Positions 47,401-57,639 of a DNA stretch of 64,000 nt are shown piece after piece. Source of the stretch: Euptelea pleiosperma. Taxonomy: Eukaryota; Streptophyta; Magnoliopsida; Ranunculales; Eupteleaceae. Each line of letters starts with the position of its first letter. Position 1 is the first letter of the stretch. The DNA is taken from contig CM068546.1 of assembly GCA_035048495.1 (NCBI GenBank), positions 36,660,674 through 36,724,673 on the forward strand. Direction: 5' to 3'. The position numbers and the translations under genes are program-made. The notes beneath the pieces are model-generated. The model worked only from the letters and a program-made list of their open reading frames with translations. It had not been told where the DNA came from and did not search any database.

Positions 47401-50400
47401 GCTTCTCCTTAACCTGTGAAAACGGCTGTTTTGATCCATATCAAACAACAAAAATGGGAAAATAAGTAAAAAAACAATTTTTTGACTTATTTTCCACAAT
47501 GCCAAACATAACCTTAAAGGACATTTGTTGTTGCAAATCGAATAATAGCTAATGAAGAAAATAAAAAGGATGACCTAATGATGGAAAAAACTCCTCAACT
47601 ATGTGATGACAGCTATCGAAGAACCAAAAGATTTATGCATCATTAGAATTGACAAGTTAATGGGGTTCAACACATGACGAGCAAAAGAACTATAACGAAT
47701 TAAGACATTTGTAGGAAAAGTATTTTCAGAGCCAGCTAAGCTTGAAGGGAGAGAGAATGAACACCAAGCAAAACAATAAGCCAAAGAAGAAAATTTTCCA
47801 AAAGTAAACAAAGAGAAAAACCGTATCCTACAAAACACGGAAGAGGAAGAGGCATCAAGATCAATCGAAGGCACGGAAAATCTCAAGTCAACATTAAAAT
47901 GGTAATAAGTAAGATAATAAACATCTGCATGCAGAAGTGCTTAACAGATGAAGCTAAATCCTAGAAGGTTTGAAGATCTTTGAAGACTTATTAGAGGGAC
48001 CAATAAACCAAATAAGGGGATCCAGAAAGTGTCTTAGCATGGGAAAAGGGCAAAGTGGCAGAGCATTGGCATCTTGCCAACACTATTGACCATATTAGGG
48101 ACATTATCAATGGGTTAAATATGATGTATAGCCATACGCTTAGGAACACTAACCAAAAGTGGACCTCATCGCTAAACATCGTGCTTTTTGGTCTTTTGGA
48201 CACAAGATGCAATCTTTCAATTTTTTTCTATATTAAGCTTCCCTTATATCAAAAAATAACAAAATATAATGAAAAAGAACTAAACATACACAGTGCAAAA
48301 GGAAGAAATAATTTTTCATGATTCATTTTAACACCTCGCAGTGTTCCTAAACAAGAATAAGTAACTTTTGGACACAAGATGCAAGAATCGTGATTGGAAG
48401 AAATGACATCTTTTTTTTCTTTTTTTCTTTTTTTTTTTTTTTTTTTTTTGACATCTTCTTTGAATTGGGCCACCAACACATTCATTTTAAAGTAAGGTTT
48501 TGAAACATCACATGTTACATTACTACCTATCACTCCATTAACTCATTTGCTATCTTTGTACATGGGAAGGTTAATCCAGCATCTTCTAGCTTCATTTACA
48601 TTCTAATGTACCACAAATATTGGATGGAATACCATATCATGCCGCACCCAAGGAGGACCATTTATGAAAGTGTGAAGAGGAAGAAGAGGAAGAATGGAAA
48701 GAATTTTACTATTTACTGTTTTTCATAAAAGCCTGTTTTACTATGTTAGTAAATTTTGAATTTTTTTTTTTAAACTCTGTTTTACTATATTCAGGATTGT
48801 GCAAGAGCCAAGAGGTTCTAAAGAGAGTTAAATTTAGATTAAGTTTAAGAAAATTCTTCAAATGTTCCCTATGGTTATTAGTATCAAGTTTGAAAGGCTT
48901 AGAACTTTTCAAAGTGGTTTTATTTGTAGTGGGAAATTAATTTGCTTGGACTTCAAGTCACCTTTTAAGTTAGCTAATCTATAAATAAAGGTGGCACATG
49001 CTATGTAATTGACTTTTTATTACTAGTGAATTGATTGGTTCCGTATAAGGGAATTCTCCCTTGTGGTTTAAAAAACCTATAGCATCTACCAGTCTCAAAG
49101 TCACCAAGTTCAATTTCTTTGAGAGTTACTTAGGGGGCGTTTGGGAACGAGAAGTAAAAGCACTTCTACTTGTAGTAGAAGTTACAAGATGATTTTTTAC
49201 CTCTGAAAAAGTCGTAGAAATTAAAATGTCAGGAGGTGTTCTAATTTTTGAGAAGTAACTTCTCTTAGAAGTTAAAAGCTAAAAATTTTAGCTTTAGTTT
49301 TAAGTTAATTTTTAACTTTTCAAAAGTTAAAATATGAAACACATCCAAACTAACTTTTTAACTTTTTGACTTCTAAAAGTCAATAAGTTACTTATTTTTG
49401 TGTTGCCAAACGCCCCCTTATTGTGCAAATCTCACTTCATCTCATCTCATTGTTCTTTTTTTTCCCATTTATTCTGGTTTGTTTCATTTGGTTTACACGC
49501 TTGGAGGAAGCTGTCCTACATTAAATTCCTTCTTCCTCTCGGCATAGTGGAGGTAGATTTCTTGTAGAGTTGTTAAAATCAGTCATGTGCATCTCTTGCA
49601 CAATAAAGAGTTCTAACATTTTAGAGGGCAATAAGAAAGTATATAATATACAAAGCTGAAGAAGTTGATCGGCATGGCAAGATTTGAGAATCTATGTTTG
49701 AGAGAGGCTCTCAGAAGTATTTGACTGTAATTTCTGATAGAAAATCCTAGAAAATTGATTTAGATTTAATTACAAGTTGAAAGGTTCAGGTAGTTACTAA
49801 AAGTTTGTACTTTGTAGACTCCAGTTTGATTCAAGATAAACATGCTGGTTAGGTTCCCAACTTTTCAAAGTCAGCAGTCCTTAGCTACGCCTTTCCAGTT
49901 TTTTAGGTATAAATAAAGAAAATAAATAAGAAAGTTGCTGTGCTTCTTAAGGTTTTTTCATCTTTATAAACATATACAGTTATACAGTTCTCTAAAGATA
50001 ATAATCATTTGACTTATTCGGAAATTATCAAGAATTTTTATTTTTTTGACTTATTCGGATATTTTGTTCCATAGTTTCGCCATCCGCATGGACAGAATAC
50101 ACCTCCAGATTTTTAAATCAGTTAATCAGATCGACTTCAAAGCCCGAATCACCCTCTAAAATTCTGGCTAATTACCAATTCTTCGTCAGATTACAAAAAT
50201 TTCAAACCAAAATCAGTCCTCAGCGGATTAACAACACAAATCAATATTCAGAAAATCTACATAGAATTCCATAAATTCTGGTCACTTAAATTTTCAAATC
50301 TAGTTCTACACTTATCGAAACAAAACTCAAAAACTAAAACAAGCATGTCCTAATCTCACAATTTTCATCGAAAAATCAATCTAAACAAAATACATCAAAT

Positions 50401-50690
50401 TCATTGCAAGATCCTATAATCAACAAAAGAGGTAGAACAGTAGAGATTACTATTAGTCGTCGAATCGAGCTTACCGTGCGTCCGACGCCGACTGAGTGCT
50501 TGGAGAGAGCGGAAGCCAAACGACGGCATCGCTGGTAAGTCTGGAGCCAAGTATACTGCAGAGAGCCATGAATGAGCGATTTCCTCTGTGGATGAACTAA
50601 AGCGGCTCTATCCAGAAACCAAAGCGGTGTTAGAGCTGTGTAGTTCGCTGCGTTCTTCGGGAGATCGTCGATGTCTCCTTCAACCGCCAT
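41431..50690 (-). CDS. AAE7: peroxisomal acyl-activating enzyme, AAE7/ACN1-like
   Basis: Three exons: 50475-50690, 43474-44064 and 41431-42327, all phase 0 with GT-AG introns of 6410 and 1146 bp, giving 567 residues. It is an AMP-forming ligase: P-loop YTSGTTSSPKG at 202-212, TYGLSETYGP at 340-349, GWFHTGD at 430-436, and the catalytic Lys546 in PKTATGKIQK. It ends in SKL, a type 1 peroxisomal signal. The N-terminal DIDDLPKNAANYTALTP and overall sequence match Arabidopsis AAE7/ACN1 as I recall it, which activates acetate or butyrate to the CoA thioester for the glyoxylate cycle. Substrate choice here is inferred. The start at 50690 fits family length; an in-frame ATG at 50756 would add an Arg-Glu repeat from a GA tract and is less likely. 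Intron 1 is large because of transposons and a tandem duplication. Confidence 0.92.
43217..43288 (+). repeat. short tandem repeat in AAE7 intron 2
   Basis: Two units with a 41-bp period share TTTGGTCACAG and CCAGTTGCATGTGGTTTA. Confidence 0.75.
45122..45770 (+). repeat. tandem duplication of about 320 bp in AAE7 intron 1
   Basis: Unit 1 runs 45122-45440 and unit 2 45441-45770. They share AACCCAAAAAATGATG, CCATGAAGTCCTTGTCCACC and CATGAGATAGTCGTACACC (AGGTAG in unit 2). The offset is 318 bp at the left and 330 at the right because unit 2 has a small insertion. No coding sense was recognised. Confidence 0.9.
46740..47900 (+). pseudogene. decayed Copia gag in AAE7 intron 1
   Basis: Plus-strand frames broken by stops and frameshifts match the usual Copia gag order. 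A YLRK/EFLRK-like part is near 46960, NENSETI near 47045, then SRTFVVANRI at about 47515, and IEEPKDLCIIRIDKL near 47615 (compare the common IEESKD…IDEL). The frame continues with an acidic EEEEASRSIEG near 47850. The order is interrupted by the MITE at 47063-47513. It is in the antisense orientation to AAE7. No pol or LTR was recognised nearby. Confidence 0.6.
47063..47513. mobile_element. Harbinger-type MITE inside the Copia gag
   Basis: Starts GACTACGTTTGGGATTGT and ends ACAATGCCAAACATAACC, with TTA on both sides (47060-47062 and 47514-47516). The gag reading resumes directly after it, so it inserted after the retroelement. Confidence 0.75.
49133..49417. mobile_element. Harbinger-type MITE, 285 bp, TTA duplication
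   Basis: The ends are GGGGGCGTTTGGGA and GTTGCCAAACGCCCCC, with TTA at 49130-49132 and 49418-49420. Same family and length as 26706-26990. It lies in AAE7 intron 1. Confidence 0.87.
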
Positions 50691-50701
50691 TGATGACCAG
50701 C

Positions 50702-50704
<3 letters not shown>

Positions 50705-50736
<32 letters not shown>

Positions 50737-50790
50737 GAGTAGCTACCGTTGTACACCTCCTCGGAAGGATATTTATATTCAATTTAGAGA

Positions 50791-50821
<31 letters not shown>

Positions 50822-50822
50822 A
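50705..50822. repeat. two CT runs in the AAE7 leader
   Basis: CT tracts at 50705-50733 and 50797-50822 lie 15-130 bp upstream of the AAE7 start; in the gene's sense they are GA tracts in the 5' leader or core promoter. No clear TATA box was found. Confidence 0.8.
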
Positions 50823-50952
50823 CAGCACCTCGACTAGATGAGTCGTGGACAAGTTGGCAAGCAGCTAAAATAAGCAAGGAAAGATGTAAGAAGGCATACC
50901 TCACGATTTTTGAGTAACTGATTTGACGAAAACACCATCGATCCTTTTTTAA

Positions 50953-52097
50953 GGGTCGGGATAGGATAGGGGACAGAAGTTTCAACTTAAGTAGTCACCC
51001 AAAAGGACTCAGAACGACTCAACCGTCCATATACTCAATATCGGACGGCTACTACTGAAATTTACTTTTTGTTACAAAATGAGAGTAAAACTTGCTTAAC
51101 CACCGATGGTCTGGTAGCACCTGACCATCGGTGAAGTGCTCGACACGTGGATTGTGTACGGATGAAACACTTCGGCACGTACGCTGAGGTGTTTTTGCTT
51201 TTTTGCATTTAAAAATAATAAAAAATCTTTAAAAAACTCACCTGGGTACGTGTTTGGTCAGGTAGCCACCAGACCATCGGTGGTCAGACAAGTTTTACTC
51301 TACGGTTAAAATCAACCAACGAGACTTCAACGAATAAAACTTTGATGACAGGGCCCTGTCATCAAGGCCGATGTACAATATGAGCCACGTGGAACACTCT
51401 TAGAGGACTCTGACCGTATGGATGTTTGGCCAATCATTAGGTGGACCTACAAACCAAAAATCATCCTGATTAGTGATTTCTAGGCGTTTGATTGGAATTG
51501 TTTTCATGGGTTAATTTTAACTGTGGGCAATTTGAGAATTATTGACCATAATTTGAGGTACAAAGATCCAAAGGTTTGAAATCACAAATCAAGCTGATTT
51601 TTTGTTTGTAGGTCCATATAGGGATTGGAAAAATATCCATACGGTCAGAGTCCTCTAAGAGTATGCCACGCGGCTCCTATTGCCCCCTGTCATCGGCCTT
51701 GATGACAGGGCTCTGTCATCAAAGTCCTACTCGACTTCAACAACGCTTAGAAATCACTGATCACGTTGATTTTAGGTTTGTAGGTCCACCTGGGAATTGG
51801 CCAAACATCTATACGGTCAGTGTTCTCTAATAAATTGCCATGTGGCTTATATTGTGGGTGGTCAAGCAAGTCTTACTCGCTATTTTGTGGACAAGATGTG
51901 CCACAGAGACACGTGGGTTCACATTTTAATGCTATTTCCTTTTTCATACGATGATTAGGCTTTCAGCGGCTTAACTTCGTCGTTTATAACAAAAAGTAAA
52001 TTTCAGTGCTAGCCGTCCGATATTGAGTATATAGATGGTTGAGTCGTTCGGGTGAAAACTTAGGTTGAAACTTCTGGTCCCTGATCCATCCTGACCC
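50953..52097. mobile_element. 1.15-kb Mutator-like foldback element carrying nested copies
   Basis: The arms 50953-51074 and 51980-52097 are inverted (GGGTCGGGATAGG, AGAAGTTTCAAC, ACTCAATATCGGACGGCTA). Flanks CTTTTTTAA (50944-50952) and TTTTTTTAA (52098-52106) match at 8 of 9. Inside lie a GAGTAAAACTTGC foldback (about 51084-51890) and, within it, the element at 51332-51732. No transposase frame was found. It sits about 260 bp upstream of the AAE7 start codon. Confidence 0.75.
51332..51732. mobile_element. Mutator-like foldback MITE, perfect 9-bp TSD
   Basis: Starts GAATAAAACTTTGATGAC and ends GTCATCAAAGTCCTACTC, with GACTTCAAC at 51323-51331 and 51733-51741. Just inside the ends are ATGACAGGGCCCTGTCAT hairpins, then the CAATATGAGCCACGTGG arms and CCGTATGGATGTTTGGCC module. 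It shows that those arms are the interior of this family. Confidence 0.9.
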
Positions 52098-52890
52098 TTT
52101 TTTTAATGTAACAAGGTATACCTGAGACGTTTTCATATGCAGAAGCGCATTTTTGTTACTCGCCACTACCATCTGGGCCCGCTGACCGCATGGATGTTTA
52201 ACCCACCCATTGGTGTATATACGTACCAAAAAACACCTTAATGTGTAATCTCTGACAATTAGATTTGGGTCGTGATGTAACAAGGTATACCTGAGATCTT
52301 TTCATTTGCGGAAGTGGCATTTTTGGTAGTCACCACTGCCATCTGGGCCCACTGACCGCATAGATGTTTAGCCCACCCCTTAATAGACATTCATACAAAA
52401 AATCAGCTTGTTTAATAATTTTTAGCCGTTGGTTTTAGTAGTCAAAAAATGGTTGCATTCAACAGCTATAAGTTCACCTTAAAAAGTGTTAAAATCTAAT
52501 GGTTATAGATTATCAATCAAGGTGATTTTTGGTCTGTATATCGACCAAGGGATGGGATAAACATCCATGTGGTCAGTGGGCCCAGATGGCAGCGGTGACT
52601 ACCAAAAATGCCGCTTCCGCAAATGAAACAGTTTCAGGCATACCTTGTTACATCTTTTTCCATTAGATTTTAGTACTTTTTAAGGCTTGATTATAACCGT
52701 TAGATTCAACCATTGAGTACTAAAAACAATGGCTAAAAATAATCAAACAAGCTAATTTTTGGTATGCATGTCTATTAAGTGGCAAGCTAAACATCCATGC
52801 AGTCAGTGGGCCCAGATGGCAGCGGTGAGTAACAAAAATGTGCTTCCACATTTGAATAAGTCTCAGGTATAACTTGTGACATCACGACCC
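52098..52890. mobile_element. older GATGTAACAAGG-type MITE, split by its own kind
   Basis: The left half (52107-52266) and right half (52662-52890, ending ACATCACGACCC) join into one ordinary element once 52267-52661 and one TSD are removed. Confidence 0.75.
52267..52661. mobile_element. GATGTAACAAGG-type MITE, perfect 9-bp TSD, self-nested
   Basis: Begins GGGTCGTGATGTAACAAGG and ends CCTTGTTACATCTTTTTCC, with ATTAGATTT at 52258-52266 and 52662-52670. It has inserted in the middle of an older member of the same family. Confidence 0.9.
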
Positions 52891-52974
52891 ATATATTATT
52901 TCTATTCCCAGTGGACTTCGAGTTTGAACTCGGAAGTCAGAATTAAAAATGGAAATGACCAACAGAAGTGAACC

Positions 52975-53110
52975 AAAAAATTCACGTTTTTTCTCGACCG
53001 AGGATCTCGAGAATCCAACGGTGGACTTGCTTTTGCAAAAGTGATGCCAACTCAACACTATTCACCACCGTTGGATTCTCGGGATCCATGGCCAAGAAAA
53101 ATCGTTAACT
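52975..53110. repeat. inverted repeat hairpin
   Basis: GAGAATCCAACGGTGG on the left and CCACCGTTGGATTCTCGGGATC on the right (in two parts) flank an asymmetric loop. The same pairing occurs at 61383-61545, so this is a family, not a chance palindrome. 53200-53570 then holds another weak foldback pair. Confidence 0.65.
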
Positions 53111-53677
53111 TTTTTGGTTAACTTTTGTTGGTCATCGGAGGGTGGGACTTGGGAGCAGAGGAAATATTCGCTGCCGCGAGACTTCAAAATTTGAAGTTTC
53201 CTCTCCCAAAAATGCCTCGTGGGGCACCTTTAGGGCCCACTGACCTTATGGATGTTTGTTACACCTATTGCTGAATGTACATACCAAAATTCAGCCTGAA
53301 ATATGTCTCTAACAGTCATTTTTTAGCATCCAAAAAGATGCTCAAATCCAACGGCTGTAAATCATCGTATGAAACGGCCAAATCCAACGTATAGAAATCA
53401 CCAGTTAAACTTACTTTTGATGTGTAGATCCATTAAAAGTTGGAACAAACATCCATAAGGTCATAGTGCTCCACGTTGCATTTTGGGAGGGGGACTTCAA
53501 ACTTTGAAGTCCGATATCAAACGTCAGCAAACATCCATAAGGTTCCTTGTGAGAGGTATTTTGGCCATTTCATTTTTTAAGTTATGTACCTGGCGTTGGC
53601 CACGCATACACGGTACGTAAACAAAAAGATAAGGGAGGAAAATCTAATTAAACGATAAGTGGCATACCTGCGACGAG

Positions 53678-53998
53678 TAAGACTTTCCTGACCACGACGG
53701 TCAGCGAAGCCACTGACCGCTCACAATATGAGCCACGTAGCACACTCTTAGAGGACTCTGACCGTATGGATGTTTGGCCAACCCCTTGGTGGACCTGCAA
53801 AACAAAAAATCAGCCTGGTTAGTGATTTCAAACCTTTGGATCCTTGTATCCAAAACAATGGTCAATAATGCTCAAATTCCTACAGTTAAAATCAACCCAC
53901 GAAAATGACTCCAATCCAACGCTTAGAAATCTCTAATCAGATTGATTTTTGATTTGGGGTTACGTAAGGATTCCATACGGTCAGTGTCCTCTAATCAG
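53678..53998. mobile_element. GAGTAAGACTT-type foldback MITE, right end lost
   Basis: GAGTAAGACTTTCCTGACC, then CAATATGAGCCACGTAGC and ACCGTATGGATGTTTGGCC on the left; TCCATACGGTCAGTGTCC on the right, after which it breaks off. Confidence 0.65.
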
Positions 53999-54195
53999 AC
54001 TAGTTGTTACTGAGCAGTGTTACTTTCATGCTTAGTTGGCCGTCCTCCCAAGGTCCAGGCCATCTCACAATCCCCAAGACCATCCAACGGTCTGGATCAA
54101 GGGCAAACTTGGTCCTTGGATGATAGTATTCTTTTCTTTTAAAATTTATAGCAGAGGACTCCACTGTGTTCCAGAGTGTGTACAACTTTGCTGAC

Positions 54196-54527
54196 CGAAT
54201 CTGTATGAGCTACATGGCATATATTTAGAGATTTCTAACCGTATGGATGTTTTACCCAAGCCTAGATAGATCTACAAACGAACACTTAGCATGAGTAGTG
54301 ATTTCGAAGCGTTGGATTGGAGTCGTTTTCATGAGTTCGATTTTTAACCGTGGAATTTCAGCATTATTTGTGGATAAAAAATCAAAAGGTATGAAATCAC
54401 TAATCAAACTGATTTTGGGTATGTAGGTCCATCTATGGTTGGGCAAACATCTATACAGTTAGTGTCCTCTAAAAGCATACCACGTGGCTTATATTATGGT
54501 CCGTCGCCGGTCAACAAAGTTCTACTC
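54196..54527. mobile_element. foldback MITE, CACGTGG type
   Basis: GCTGACCGAATCTG and CCGTATGGATGTTTTACCC left; AACATCTATACAGTTAG and TACCACGTGGCTTATATT right, ending near CAAAGTTCTACTC. It directly abuts the LINE fragment. Confidence 0.6.
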
Positions 54528-54928
54528 ATTGAAAGGCAGTTTAACTCAGCTGAAGAAGCCGAGATTAGAGCAATCAGATGGGGAATCCAACTCGCAGTGA
54601 GCCTTGGACTTGAGAACCTGATAGTGGAATCGGACGCCCTGGTCATTATAAAAGCTCTTCAAAACAACTCCTCCTTCTTGGGGCGATCCTCCTCAATCTT
54701 AGCTTTTGATATTTTATCTTGTAAATATGACTTTCACTCTTTATCCTTCTCTTATGCTTACCACTCTTCTAATAGGGTGGCACACTCTCTGGCCTCTAAG
54801 GCCCTTCATTTTTTGAACTCTTGTCTTTGGTCGGACCCCTTCCCTTAATGGTTATCTCTAGCCTTGAAGGAGGACCATCCGACCTCCTTTTTGGCTTAAT
54901 ATATTGAAGTGCTTACAGAAAAAAAAAA
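54528..54928 (+). pseudogene. 3' end of a LINE: RNase H domain and tail
   Basis: The open frame to the stop at 54846-54848 reads as the C-terminal RNase H-like domain of plant LINE or related reverse transcriptases: EEAEIRAIRWGIQLA, then the VESDAL motif, then SNRVAHSLASKAL. It is followed by a short 3' region and an A-rich run. The 5' part is missing, as expected from the usual 5' truncation. Confidence 0.72.
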
Positions 54929-55281
54929 GTGCTTATAAAAACGAAAAAATGGTTTCCGGTGTGCCTCAAGGTCCGCAGCGCCATCCCAAAAAAAATGGCC
55001 CGGGCAAATTTTAGAAAATTTCAAGCCGCCACCTATACAGAGTAGAACTTTGCTGACCAATATCCGTCAGCAAAATTGCTCACAGACCACAATATGAGCC
55101 ACGTGGCATATTCTATTAAAAGGTAGTTAAATGCTTATAAAAATATAAAAAAAAATAGTGTGCCTCGAAGCACGTTTTCAGAGCCGCCAGCGCCATCGCC
55201 GCCATGCCCAAAAAAAAAATATTGTGTGCCACAGTTAGAAAATTTCAAGCAGCCACCTAAGCAAAAGAGTAGAACTTTGCT
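54929..55281 (+). repeat. duplicated block with AGAGTAGAACTTTGCT ends
   Basis: Copies at 54929-55054 and 55132-55281 share GCTTATAAAAA, GTGTGCCTC, AGCGCCATC, TTAGAAAATTTCAAGC and AGAGTAGAACTTTGCT. Each is followed by the start of a CAATA-type foldback MITE. Confidence 0.75.
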
Positions 55282-55806
55282 TACCGCTACAATACAATAC
55301 ACGTGGCACACTCCTAGAGGACGCTGACCGTATGGAGGAAAAATTTTAGATGCAGAGGATGAGTGGTAAATCTAGACCACACATCTTGACTTTTTTAAAC
55401 CACCGATTAACCAGAGTTAACATTTTAAGACTAAAATTATATTTATTAGTTTCCTCTTAAAACAAAACACTGAAAATAGAATATCCTTTTTTTCCGCTCA
55501 TCCTTCCTCCCTCCACGGTCGTCTTCTTCCCTGAACCCCTCCTTCACCGGCTTATTGTCCCTTCAAGGAAGTCACCGCAAATTTTTAGACCTTTAATTAG
55601 CCTTCTTTTGATAAATCTGGGTATCCTAATACACATTCTATTCATACTTCGACCCAATTATAGTGGAGTGCCTGAGAGACCCGATTGATTTGCTGGATTC
55701 GTACTCACCTTCATGATCAATTCCGTGACAGCCATGTAATTTTCTTTATAGTTAAGAAGATTAAGAACATTGTAAAACATGATGATTTAGGAATGGTGTA
55801 CAATCC

Positions 55807-55986
55807 TTAGTCTCTAGCTTCTGAACTCATTTCGGAAACGTATTTGCTCTCACCAGGCTTACTCTTTTGAGAAATTCTCTTGGATGGAACAAGTGGATTC
55901 TCTTCCTCATCAATGGTAAGTGGTCTCTCAAATTCGTCTTCCTTTGAGATAGGGTGTACAAAGATCCTAGAGGTAGCTTTTGAAAT
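55807..55986 (-). pseudogene. captured coding fragment, unrecognised
   Basis: A 59-codon minus-strand frame, open from a stop at its upstream side to TAA at 55807-55809, with no start codon at its beginning. It contains IFVHPISKEDEFERPL and EEENPLVPSKRISQKS. It is charged, Ser/Lys-rich, and has no stop across 177 bases in an AT-rich area. It resembles the C-terminal exon of a host gene, but I do not recognise the protein. Confidence 0.4.
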
Positions 55987-56179
55987 TCAAGTTTGGCTCA
56001 GTAGCCCACTCCAATGACATATTTACCATTGCATCCTGTGTTCAAAGATTAGACGGAGATTACTTCTCATGAAGTAGAAGTGCATTCCATATATATGGTA
56101 CACCGGACATACACATGAGCACATGCAAACTAATTCCAGATATACAAGTTGAAGCATCCCTGCTCTATCTGTATTTTAA

Positions 56180-56575
56180 TTTCAGCCACCTTCTAAGAGA
56201 TTTTTTTTCCCACTTTTCTTTTCTTACGCCTATTGATATAGGGGAGCTATTTCACTTCCACACTTCTCTAATGACACAAGCTGATTAAGATGTCTCCACA
56301 TTAGCTCTTGACATTGCATCTTCCTCCCCACTTATGCTGTTCAAAAGACTACCCTTAACCCATTCAATTAGCTGTTGGTCAGATAAGTTTTCTGTTCTCA
56401 ATGGAAACTGAGAGGGGCAAACCAAATTTTTGCTGCCTGTTCACAGTGAAAGAGAGCATGGCATACTGTTTCTTCCCCTTTTCCACAGAGAGCATTTCGA
56501 ATCAATGTATGGTAATCTACTGCTCAAGATCGCACTGATTGGAAGAATATCTTTCAGACCATTCCACATAATATT
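56180..56575 (-). pseudogene. LINE zinc-binding (zf-RVT) fragment
   Basis: On the minus strand, with one frameshift, it reads CSLCGKGEETVCHALFHCE followed by QAAKIW. This is the Cys-Cys-His-Cys pattern found after the reverse transcriptase domain of plant LINEs. It lies inside the 55337-56825 element, either captured or inserted there. Confidence 0.6.
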
Positions 56576-57375
56576 AGTTCCGGGAAAGAGGGGTTCAAGA
56601 AAGAACTAAGAAGACGAACGTGGACGAAGGTTGAGCTAAAAAAGGAGATTAATTTGATATTTAGTGTTTTGTTTTGAAGAGGAAACTAATAAATATAATT
56701 TTAGTTTTAAAAATGATTTAAAATGTTGACTCTGGTAAGTCAGGGGTTTAAAAAAGTCAAGATGTGTGGTCTAGATTTACCACTCATCCTCTGCATCAGA
56801 AACCCTCTGCATCTAACCTTTTTCTCCGTATGGATGTTTGCTCAATCCCTAGGTGGACCTATAAATCAAAAATCAGCCTGATTAGTGATTTCAAACCTTT
56901 GGACCTTTGTACCCCAAATAATGGTCAATAATTTTAAAATTCCACGGTTAACAATCAACCCATGAAAACTGATTCCAATCCAACGCATAAAATCACTAAT
57001 TATGCTAATTTTTGGCTTGTACATCTATATATAGCGTTGGGCCAAACATCCATATGGTCAGAAATCTCTAAGATTACCCGCCCTAACTTGAAACAATCGG
57101 GCTTAGCATTATAAATGTTCTGAAAACCAATTCAGTCGTCAACGGGTCAAAGTGATCGGGTTGGGTAAATCTGGTTCAGCTGATGGGTCAACGTAGTTGA
57201 CCTGTGACTTTAGCTTATGGGATGTATACATATTATCCAAATCAATAAGGTACTGAAAATAAAATAAATAAAAGTAAAAAAATATATAAACAATATGAGA
57301 TAGATTTACTCGAACCAAGGGGCTTACTTAAAGAGGAGACTCCTTGGAGATGATGATTTTTGGAGTTTGGATGAA

Positions 57376-57508
57376 ATTTTTTTTTTTTTTTTTTTGGTAT
57401 TTAAGCTTGTTTTTCAAAGATATCAGTAACTTGGTGAAGGTCGGTTTTGAACCCAGGTCTATGGTATCTTCACCCACAAACTTTACCAACTGAGCAAGTT
57501 GGCACCTT
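57376..57508 (-). mobile_element. tRNA-derived SINE with 12-bp TSD
   Basis: On the minus strand it starts AAGGTGCCAACTTGCTCAG. It has an A box TTGCTCAGTTGG (57486-57497) and a B box GGGTTCAAAACC (57443-57454) and ends in a poly(A) run. AGTTTGGATGAA occurs at 57364-57375 and 57509-57520. Both pol III boxes, the tail and the TSD make this a retrotransposed SINE, not a tRNA gene. Confidence 0.9.
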
Positions 57509-57639
57509 AGTTTGGATGAACTTGTACCCTTCTTGTTAAATGTTGTTATTTTGTCTGTTAGCCATTATTTTAGCATTATCTAGGTTATTTTGATAATATA
57601 TATATACACACTAAAGGATGCCACATGGGAATATGGGAT

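Larger units (their letters stand above)
55337..56825. mobile_element. Pack-MULE-like element with perfect 9-bp TSD
   Basis: The ends are inverted over roughly 135-165 bp (GGAAAAATTTTAGATGC on the left, GCATCTAACCTTTTTCT on the right, then GATGAGTGGTAAATC and GTGTGGTCTAGATTTACC pairs). CCGTATGGA flanks it at 55328-55336 and 56826-56834. The right arm has a small internal duplication of CCTCTGCATC. Between the arms are about 1.2 kb unlike the arms, including a 59-codon open frame (55807-55986) and a LINE fragment. No transposase was recognised. Confidence 0.8.
55276..57080. mobile_element. foldback MITE split by a 1.49-kb element
   Basis: The left part (55276-55336) ends GCTGACCGTATGGA and the right part (from 56826) resumes with CCGTATGGATGTTTGCTC, running to the inverse CCATATGGTCAG near 57060. 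Removing 55337-56825 and one TSD restores a normal copy. Confidence 0.75.

Noticed and set aside
47599..47886. 95-codon minus-strand frame
   Set aside because: It is the reverse of the Copia gag remnant, which is read better on the plus strand.
50691..50756. Upstream in-frame ATG of AAE7
   Set aside because: Would add 22 residues with an Arg-Glu run from a GA tract; the 50690 start fits family length better.
57400..57512. tRNA gene on the minus strand
   Set aside because: A and B boxes are present, but the sequence does not fold as a full tRNA by eye, ends in poly(A) and has a 12-bp TSD; called a SINE instead.
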